DNA of 6,242 nucleotides. It comes from CAZNQW01 sp964575225 (GTDB lineage Bacteria; Chloroflexota; Anaerolineae; JAAYZQ01). How positions within the stretch are numbered: position 1 is the stretch's first letter; every line of letters starts with the position of its first letter. The stretch covers positions 1 to 6,242 of the forward strand of contig CAZNQW010000229.1 in the NCBI GenBank assembly GCA_964575225.1, given 5' to 3'. Below are positions 1-4,262 of the stretch, piece by piece. The notes beneath the pieces were generated by a model. It saw nothing but the letters and a program-made list of their open reading frames with translations, searched no databases and was not told where the DNA came from. Made by a program: the position numbers and the translations under genes.

Positions 1-297
1 CAGGTAAAGGAGTTGAGTGGACCCATTGCGCTCGTCCACGCCGGTGTAGCTCCCGGCCGCCACAAGGAGCAGATCGCCGTCATTGGCCGCATCGACGGCA
101 GCCTGCAATTTACCATAACAGGGGGCGTTCGTGCCGCAATTGCCATCGGCCGCTACGTAGCGGGTGGTCATCAGTACGCTGTTTGCCACCAAGCTTTGGG
201 TCAGCAACAGCCATCCGACCAATGCCAAGAACAGAACAACAGACAGCTGCCAAGAAACCTTGGGCCAAGAAACCTTGGGCCAGGAATGCTTGTGCAT
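1..297 (-). CDS. Exported protein, N-terminus of a predicted parallel beta-helix surface protein (partial, runs off left edge)
   Basis: The minus strand is open from an ATG at 297 to the window edge, giving 99 codons without a stop. Residues 1-17 are basic (K3, K8, K13). Residues 18-32 form a strong hydrophobic core (QLSVVLFLALVGWLL), and a signal peptidase I site is plausible after A38 (LVA). From about residue 46 the chain reads RYVAADGNCGTNAPC, then LQAAVDAANDGDLLLVAAGSY. This is the usual opening of secreted right-handed parallel beta-helix proteins (pectate-lyase-like/NosD-like folds), whose first strand contains 'yVa..G', 'iQ.AvdaA..GD.I.v..G.Y'. C54 and C60 could form a disulfide. The start is supported by a purine-rich Shine-Dalgarno (GAGGGGGGAT) ending about 5 nt upstream. 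A near-consensus promoter lies 120-150 bp upstream. The specific function cannot be told because the rest of the protein lies outside the window. The cytoplasmic n-region is a triple pentapeptide repeat, listed separately. Confidence 0.8.
   Translation of the reverse strand, partial: MHKHSWPKVSWPKVSWQLSVVLFLALVGWLLLTQSLVANSVLMTTRYVAADGNCGTNAPCYGKLQAAVDAANDGDLLLVAAGSYTGVDERNGSTQLLYL
251..295. repeat. Three tandem 15-bp units inside the signal-peptide coding region
   Basis: Positions 251-265 and 266-280 are identical 15-mers (caagaaaccttgggc). Positions 281-295 match them at 11 of 15 bases. In the minus-strand frame they encode three pentapeptides, HKHSW, PKVSW and PKVSW, so each unit keeps K, S and W. 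The unit also contains the inverted pair CCAAG/CTTGG, which could favour polymerase slippage. This is most simply a recent in-frame duplication that lengthens the positively charged n-region of the signal peptide. Confidence 0.85.
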
Positions 298-365
298 TGA
301 CGATCCCCCCTCTGGTTTGTTTGACTGTGATCTCGCCGAGGTTGGCCCCTCCCCTTGGAGTGCAA

Positions 366-407
366 ATCGGCACCGGCCGGTTTGGGCAAACACTGCCTAT
401 CGGCACC
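366..407. repeat. Direct repeat of 9 bp in the leader of the minus-strand exported-protein gene
   Basis: The 9-mer atcggcacc occurs at 366-374 and 399-407, with starts 33 bp apart, or about three helical turns. Both copies lie just downstream of the predicted minus-strand start point near 413, where a repressor could bind. The stretch between them also contains the palindrome accggccggt. It is short, so chance is possible. Confidence 0.3.
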
Positions 408-419
408 ATGCTCAGTGAA

Positions 420-448
420 ATGATAACGCGGTTCGTGTTGGATGTCAA
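420..448 (-). promoter_or_regulatory. Sigma70-type promoter for the exported-protein gene
   Basis: Read on the minus strand, positions 448-443 are TTGACA (6/6 match to the -35 consensus). Positions 425-420 are TATCAT (5/6 match to -10), and the spacer is 17 bp. The predicted start point is near 413, giving a leader of about 116 nt before the ATG at 297. This is the best promoter match in the window and points away from the M14 peptidase gene. Confidence 0.75.
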
Positions 449-453
449 GTGCA

Positions 454-476
454 AGCGGCCGGCCATTAGGGCCGCT
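454..476. repeat. Inverted repeat between the two divergent promoters
   Basis: AGCGGCC (454-460) and GGCCGCT (470-476) are perfect 7-bp arms around a 9-nt centre. The element sits between the -35 box of the minus-strand promoter (443-448) and the -35 box of the plus-strand promoter (498-503). That is where a dimeric regulator could act on both genes. It could equally be a GC-rich chance hairpin. Confidence 0.4.
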
Positions 477-497
477 CAAATGCCGCCCAGCCCAGAC

Positions 498-526
498 TTG
501 TCGACTTTCCTCAACGGTGGTACACT
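498..526 (+). promoter_or_regulatory. Extended -10 promoter for the M14 peptidase gene
   Basis: TTGTCG (498-503, 4/6 match to -35) is followed after 17 bp by TACACT (521-526, 4/6 match to -10). The -10 box is preceded by TGG (518-520), forming a TGn extended -10 that compensates for the weaker hexamers. The predicted start point is near 533, which leaves a leader of about 70 nt before the ATG at 603. The assignment is from pattern and spacing only. Confidence 0.5.
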
Positions 527-587
527 TACCCCTGCCCATCGGGGAGACGGGCCATGAGTGCCCACCGATCAAAAAAGAGGACCCACG

Positions 588-594
588 AAAGGAG
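588..594 (+). promoter_or_regulatory. Shine-Dalgarno site that fixes the start of the M14 peptidase
   Basis: AAAGGAG is followed by an 8-nt spacer and then ATG at 603. The in-frame GTG at 558 has no comparable site and would add a 15-residue tail (MPTDQKRGPTKGDHH) not expected for the family. The ATG at 603 is therefore preferred. Confidence 0.8.
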
Positions 595-602
595 ATCACC
601 AC

Positions 603-2309
603 ATGGACGTTCGCTTTGACACCTACTACCGTTACGACGAGCTGACCGCCATCCTAAAAGGGTTTGCCGCCGAATATCCGCAACTCGTTCGCCTGGAGAG
701 CATCGGCCACAGCTACGAGGGCCGCGACATTTGGCTGGCCACAGTGACCAACACGGCCACCGGCGAGGATCGGGCCAAACCCGCGCTGTGGGTCGACGGC
801 AACATTCACGCTACCGAGATCTCGCCCTCCAGCGCCTGCCTGTACCTCATCCATCATCTGGTCACCGGCTACGGCTCGGACCCCGACGTGACCCGCTGCC
901 TCGACACACGAGCCTTTTACATCTGCCCCCGGGTCAATCCCGACGGCGCCGAGTTGGCCCTGGCCGATAAACCGCGCATCCTGCGCTCCAGCACCCGCCC
1001 CTACCCCTACGACGAGGAGCCCATCGACGGCCTGGTGCGCGAGGACATGGATGGCGACGGGCGGATGTTGATGATGCGCATCCCCGATCCCAACGGCCCG
1101 TGGAAGGCAAGCCCCGACGAGCCGCGGTTGTTGGTGCGCCGCGATCCCATCGAAACGGGCGGGACCTATTACCGCCTCTTTCCCGAGGGACACCTGGAGA
1201 ACTATGACGGGGTGACCCTCCACCTCCAGCCCAACAAAGAGGGGTTGGATCTGAACCGCAACTTTCCGGTGAATTGGCGACAGGAGTATCAGCAGGAGGG
1301 CGCCGGCCCCTACCCTACATCGGAACCCGAGGCGATGGCCCTGGCTCGCTTTATCACCGGGCACTCCAATATCACCGGCGGAGTCGCCTTTCACACCTGG
1401 AGCGGGGTGTTGCTGCGGCCCCTTTCTGACCGGGACGATAAGGAGATGCCGGCCCACGACCTGTGGACCTTTCAGGCCATCGGCAAAAAGGGCACGGATC
1501 TGACCGGCTACCCCGCCGTGTCGACCTATCACGAGTTCCTCTACCATCCCGGGGAGGTGACCACCGGCGGGTTCGACGACTGGCTGTACGATCACCTGGG
1601 GATGTTTGCCTGGACCGTCGAGATCTGGAGCCCCCAGCGCCAGGCGGGGATCAAAGAGTACAAGTACATGGACTGGTACCGCGAGCACCCGTTGGAAGAC
1701 GACCTGGCGCTTCTTCGCTGGAGCGATGAGGTTCTGGAGGGCAAGGGATACATCGACTGGTATCCCTACCAACACCCCCAGTTGGGCGCCATCGAGCTGG
1801 GCGGCTGGAACTCGCAGTATGCTTTCCGCAATCCCCCGCCCCAGTTTCTCGAGGCCGAAATTGCTCCCTTTGCCGATTGGCTGGTGTGGCACCTGCTCAT
1901 CTCGCCCCACCTCGAACTCTACCAGATGACGGCCCGGCCCCTGGGGCAGGATAGCTATCACCTGCGCCTGGTGGTACAGAACACGGGCTGGCTACCCAGC
2001 TATGTCACCAAAAGGGCGTTGGAGAAAAAGCTGGTGCGGGGTGTCATCTTTGAGATCGAACTGCCCGAAGGGGCCACCCTCGAAGCCGGGGAGCCGCGTG
2101 TCGATGGCGGGCAGTTGGAAGGCCGCGCCTACAAACCCCCGGCAGCCGTCGGCTTTACCATCAGCGACCCGAGCGACGATCGGGTCAAGGTGGAATGGGT
2201 CGTGCACGCCCCAAAGGGGGGGCGGGTCCGCATGACGGCTCGGCACGAACGAGCGGGCATGCAGACCGTCGAGGTAGACCTGTCCGATCAGACGGTCGTC
2301 ATGCCCTGA
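603..2309 (+). CDS. M14-family zinc carboxypeptidase-like metallopeptidase
   Basis: The product is 568 residues and complete. It should hydrolyse C-terminal or isopeptide-type amide bonds with one zinc ion; the substrate is unknown. Motifs, numbered from the ATG at 603, follow the carboxypeptidase A order. The zinc motif HxxE is H69-A-T-E72 in DGNIHATE. NPDG is at 112-115. An arginine of RILRSS (R128) probably serves as the oxyanion arginine. The substrate-carboxylate pair N218-R219 is in DLNRNFP, the third zinc ligand H264 in VAFHTWSG, and the general base E340 in WTVEIWSP. Between NPDG and DLNRNFP an insertion of about 100 residues carries DMDGDGRM (D148, D150, D152), which resembles a calcium-loop start but lacks a canonical acidic residue at loop position 12. 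After about residue 440 there is an extra region, probably beta-rich, with no motif I recognise. No signal peptide or membrane segment is seen, so it is probably cytoplasmic unless exported by another route. It stands alone, divergent from the exported-protein gene and convergent with the ABC permease. Family is confident; substrate is not. Confidence 0.93.
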   Translation: MDVRFDTYYRYDELTAILKGFAAEYPQLVRLESIGHSYEGRDIWLATVTNTATGEDRAKPALWVDGNIHATEISPSSACLYLIHHLVTGYGSDPDVTRCLDTRAFYICPRVNPDGAELALADKPRILRSSTRPYPYDEEPIDGLVREDMDGDGRMLMMRIPDPNGPWKASPDEPRLLVRRDPIETGGTYYRLFPEGHLENYDGVTLHLQPNKEGLDLNRNFPVNWRQEYQQEGAGPYPTSEPEAMALARFITGHSNITGGVAFHTWSGVLLRPLSDRDDKEMPAHDLWTFQAIGKKGTDLTGYPAVSTYHEFLYHPGEVTTGGFDDWLYDHLGMFAWTVEIWSPQRQAGIKEYKYMDWYREHPLEDDLALLRWSDEVLEGKGYIDWYPYQHPQLGAIELGGWNSQYAFRNPPPQFLEAEIAPFADWLVWHLLISPHLELYQMTARPLGQDSYHLRLVVQNTGWLPSYVTKRALEKKLVRGVIFEIELPEGATLEAGEPRVDGGQLEGRAYKPPAAVGFTISDPSDDRVKVEWVVHAPKGGRVRMTARHERAGMQTVEVDLSDQTVVMP

Positions 2310-2315
2310 GCGACG

Positions 2316-2361
2316 GCGCGACAGATCCTCGGAATGCACGTCGCGCTCCCAGCCCTGGGAG
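2316..2361. repeat. Inverted repeats just after the M14 gene
   Basis: There are two adjoining hairpin candidates. GCGCGAC (2316-2322) pairs with GTCGCGC (2340-2346) around a 17-nt loop. CTCCCAG (2346-2352) pairs with CTGGGAG (2355-2361) around a 2-nt loop. Neither is followed by a T-run, so a canonical intrinsic terminator is not supported. They begin 7 bp after the peptidase stop and form the left part of the convergent repeat cluster. Confidence 0.5.
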
Positions 2362-2384
2362 TGTGGAACCCATAGGCAATCTTG

Positions 2385-2412
2385 GTACGGGCGAGGCAGG
2401 CCTCGCCCGTAC
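2385..2412. repeat. Perfect 28-bp palindrome, REP-like
   Basis: GTACGGGCGAGGC (2385-2397) and GCCTCGCCCGTAC (2400-2412) are perfect 13-bp arms separated by AG, so a very stable hairpin can form on either strand. No T-tract follows on either side, which argues against a standard rho-independent terminator. The GGGCGAGGC/GCCTCGCCC form recalls the dispersed intergenic palindromes of Chloroflexota and cyanobacteria. That resemblance is from memory and copy number cannot be seen here. It lies between convergent genes and could end transcription or protect 3' ends in both directions. Confidence 0.75.
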
Positions 2413-2425
2413 GTGGCAAGCGCCA

Positions 2426-2473
2426 GCCCTTGCAACCGAGGATGCCCTTGCTGGAGCGCTCGGCTGCAAGGGC
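2426..2473. repeat. Long imperfect inverted repeat before the ABC permease stop
   Basis: GCCCTTGCAACCGAG (2426-2440) and CTCGGCTGCAAGGGC (2459-2473) pair at 14 of 15 positions around an 18-nt loop. The loop contains a second GCCCTTGC (2443-2450) that can also pair with GCAAGGGC (2466-2473), so two alternative hairpins compete. The right arm ends 1 bp before the permease stop codon (2475-2477 on the minus strand). On that strand it would form in the mRNA immediately after the last gene of the transporter operon. A 3'-end-forming or mRNA-protecting role is likely; no T-run is present. Confidence 0.6.
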
Positions 2474-2474
2474 C

Positions 2475-3233
2475 CTAGAGGACGTCCCGGCGGACGACGT
2501 CCCAGCCGCCGACCAACGCTGCCCCAATCCCCCCCAGGCTCCCAACGAGCACCCAGTTCCAGACATCCTCGCCGGCTCCAAGACCATTGACCACCAGCGC
2601 AGGCAAGGACCAGGGGTACCACGGTCCCCACTCGCTCTGGAGCAAGAACACAAGGACCACCGTGGCAACCACCCCGGTGGCTGAGGCCACGACAAAGCTC
2701 TTCCAGCGCAACCCTACCCAGGTGTGGATCGAGATCATCAACCACGAGGCCAGGTAGGAGATGGCTGTGTACCGGGCGAACTCCAGCCAGGGCACCGGCG
2801 CTTCGAACCCCAGGCCCGGGAGCAACACTCGTAGCCCCCATCCACTGAGGATGATATAGATGTACAGCGCCACCGTACTGAGGCCGATAACGGCCATGCT
2901 ACTGGCCTGTTTGGCGGCATAGATCGCCCCGCGAGGGATCGGCAGGGCATAGAGGTGTTTCCACTGGCTGTTGGCATGTTCCAGGTTGGCCAGCAGTGCC
3001 GTTTCCAGGGTGATGAACAGCGGCAGCATCATCACCGTCCACAGAAACGTAATCTGTCCCCCATAAAAGATCCACGTGTCGGCAAAATCCCGCGCCGCAT
3101 AGTACTCCCGTCCGTCCCATAGGATGGCCACCTGCAGGACGACGATCACCAGGGGCATCAGGGGCGCCAGCAATAGGGCCAGCGTGCGTTTGAGTTTGAG
3201 TTGTTCGGCATACAAAGCTCTCAGGATCGCCAT
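2475..3233 (-). CDS. ABC-2 type transporter permease, lantibiotic-immunity-like
   Basis: The product is 252 residues, a normal length for the BcrB/MutE/EpiE-like permease group. It begins MAILRALYAEQLKLKRT, the amphipathic 'aE.lKlkRt' start seen in that group. Six hydrophobic segments lie at roughly 18-38, 58-78, 110-130, 155-172, 178-198 and 226-243. Between segments 2 and 3, residues 84-108 (LEHANSQWKHLYALPIPRG and following) match the conserved cytoplasmic stretch thought to contact the ATPase. Role: the inner-membrane half of an exporter, paired with the ATPase encoded directly upstream. The ATPase stop codon TAA (3236-3234) is followed at once by this ATG. Its Shine-Dalgarno (AAAGGGAGG) lies inside the end of the ATPase gene, so translation is coupled. 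No second permease (a LanG partner) follows, so it probably acts as a homodimer. The transported substrate cannot be read from sequence. Confidence 0.88.
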   Translation of the reverse strand: MAILRALYAEQLKLKRTLALLLAPLMPLVIVVLQVAILWDGREYYAARDFADTWIFYGGQITFLWTVMMLPLFITLETALLANLEHANSQWKHLYALPIPRGAIYAAKQASSMAVIGLSTVALYIYIILSGWGLRVLLPGLGFEAPVPWLEFARYTAISYLASWLMISIHTWVGLRWKSFVVASATGVVATVVLVFLLQSEWGPWYPWSLPALVVNGLGAGEDVWNWVLVGSLGGIGAALVGGWDVVRRDVL

Positions 3234-4154
3234 TTATCTCCCTCCCTTTGCGTCGTTTGTCAATGTGATAAAGATATCCTCCAGCGTGAGCCGGTCCAGG
3301 ACCAGGTGGTGGACATTGACCCCCTCGCGCACCAGTTGGGCGTTGATCATGGCCGCATCCGAAGGCCCGTTGGCGCCGACGGCCAGCCGGGACCCGCCAT
3401 TGTGATGCACCGTCCAGCCTGCGCCCTGGAGCACCCCCTTTGCCTGCTGGGGTTGATCCACCTGCAGGACGGCCTGCCCCTGCATCTGCGCGCGCAGGCA
3501 ATCCAGAGTGCCCTGGAAGAGCAGTCGCCCCTCCTGAATGATGCCGATGTGGGTGGCCACCTGCTCCACTTCGGCCAGCAGGTGGCTGGAGAGCAACACC
3601 GTGACACCGTGCTCTTGGGGAAAGCCTGCGATCAGCTCGCGCATCTCCTGGATGCCCGCCGGGTCCAGGCCGTTGGTGGGCTCGTCGAGGATGAGAAGAT
3701 CCGGCGCGTCGAGCAGGGCCAGGGCCAGACCCAGCCTCTGCTTCATGCCGTTGGAATAGCCGCCTACCCGGCGGTCGGCGGCGTCCTCCAGGCCGACGGT
3801 GTGCAGGGCATGGCCGATCTGCGCCCGGGTCGCCCCGGTCAGGCGCCGGGTGACCTCCAGGTTTTCACGGCCGGTCAGGTTGGGGTAGAGCGATGGCGAC
3901 TCGACCATCGCTCCCACACGGCGCAGCAGGTGCCGCCGGTTTTGGCTCAGCGGTTGGCCAAAGAGGCGCGCTTCGCCGGCGTGGGGGCGCAGCAGGCCCA
4001 GCAGCAGGCGGATCGTCGTGGTCTTGCCCGCGCCGTTGGGCCCGAGAAACCCATAGATAGCGCCCTGGGGAATGCTCAGGTCCAGGTCGGACACCGCTGT
4101 GAGTTTGCCAAAGCGGCGCGTCAGCCCGGTGGCTGTGATGACAGGTTCTTGCAT
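3234..4154 (-). CDS. ABC transporter ATP-binding protein, BcrA/LanF-like
   Basis: The product is 306 residues and complete. It hydrolyses ATP to drive the permease encoded downstream. Motifs: Walker A GPNGAGKTT at 38-46, signature YSNGMKQRL at 133-141 (replacing LSGGQ), Walker B LLILDEP at 153-159, D-loop NGLDP at 161-165 and switch histidine H191 in LLSSHLL. Where most ABC ATPases have the Q-loop glutamine, this one reads MVESPSLYPNLTGREN with E85. A glutamate there (E-loop) is a known trait of lantibiotic immunity LanF and BcrA-type ATPases. About 85 residues after the nucleotide-binding domain (220-306) form the accessory C-terminal region common in this group. The start is well supported by GGGAGG at 4168-4163 with an 8-nt spacer. 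It heads the two-gene ABC unit and is preceded by the 11-bp repeat array and a candidate -10. Peptide-antibiotic export is the best guess; lipid or other exporters of this family remain possible. Confidence 0.93.
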   Translation of the reverse strand: MQEPVITATGLTRRFGKLTAVSDLDLSIPQGAIYGFLGPNGAGKTTTIRLLLGLLRPHAGEARLFGQPLSQNRRHLLRRVGAMVESPSLYPNLTGRENLEVTRRLTGATRAQIGHALHTVGLEDAADRRVGGYSNGMKQRLGLALALLDAPDLLILDEPTNGLDPAGIQEMRELIAGFPQEHGVTVLLSSHLLAEVEQVATHIGIIQEGRLLFQGTLDCLRAQMQGQAVLQVDQPQQAKGVLQGAGWTVHHNGGSRLAVGANGPSDAAMINAQLVREGVNVHHLVLDRLTLEDIFITLTNDAKGGR

Positions 4155-4162
4155 GGTCCTAT

Positions 4163-4168
4163 CCTCCC
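4163..4168 (-). promoter_or_regulatory. Shine-Dalgarno site of the ABC ATPase gene
   Basis: On the minus strand GGGAGG is followed by 8 nt and ATG at 4154. It lies within the short predicted leader of about 26 nt that would start near 4180, consistent with an independent promoter for the ABC genes. Confidence 0.75.
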
Positions 4169-4186
4169 TTTTCGAATTCCAAAGGA

Positions 4187-4192
4187 AGGATA
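4187..4192 (-). promoter_or_regulatory. Candidate -10 box for the ABC transporter genes
   Basis: TATCCT (4192-4187, 4/6 match to TATAAT) is preceded by CTG. It gives a start near 4180, which would place the Shine-Dalgarno about a dozen bases into the transcript. The hexamer at -35 spacing (ATAACC) is poor and overlaps the end of the third 11-bp repeat. That is the expected arrangement for a promoter dependent on an OmpR-family activator. Unverified. Confidence 0.4.
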
Positions 4193-4198
4193 CAGCCC

Positions 4199-4242
4199 AT
4201 GGGTCTCGGGGTTATCTCAGAATTGTCTCAAGTTTGTCGCAA
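4199..4242 (-). promoter_or_regulatory. Tandem 11-bp direct repeats, probable response-regulator operator
   Basis: Read on the minus strand, four consecutive 11-bp units are visible: TTGCGACAAAC (4242-4232), TTGAGACAATT (4231-4221), CTGAGATAACC (4220-4210) and the weaker CCGAGACCCAT (4209-4199). Position 3 (G), position 5 (G) and position 6 (A) are invariant, and the core is yTGAGAyAA. OmpR/PhoB-family regulators bind as head-to-tail dimers to direct repeats with an 11-bp period, the pho box being the model. The array sits in the 108-bp gap between the kinase and the ABC genes, and such a regulator is encoded in the same cluster. Binding is inferred, not shown. Unit 4 overlaps the palindrome CCCATGGG and may be coincidental. 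Confidence 0.6.
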
Positions 4243-4262
4243 CTGGGAATCGAGAGTGATAT

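Noticed and set aside
298..413. Riboswitch in the approximately 116-nt leader of the minus-strand gene
   Set aside because: I looked for familiar conserved cores, including the GEMM-type, and found none; only short GC-rich pairings are visible.
558..602. GTG start at 558 for the M14 peptidase
   Set aside because: It has no good Shine-Dalgarno, while AAAGGAG sits 8 nt before ATG 603. The extra residues do not look like a signal peptide.
110..602. Several short open frames on both strands in the left intergenic region and over the exported-protein gene
   Set aside because: They overlap each other and a gene with clear signal peptide and mature-domain features; none has a recognisable protein pattern.
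654..1961. Long minus-strand open frame of 435 codons opposite the M14 gene
   Set aside because: It is fully antisense to a gene with intact catalytic motifs, has no recognisable domain or Shine-Dalgarno, and such shadows are common in GC-rich DNA.
2385..2412. Palindrome as a canonical rho-independent terminator
   Set aside because: The stem is strong but neither strand has a following T-run, so it is listed as a repeat rather than a terminator.
3201..4259. Plus-strand open frame of 352 codons opposite the ABC ATPase
   Set aside because: It is antisense to a complete ATPase with all ABC motifs and has no domain signal of its own.
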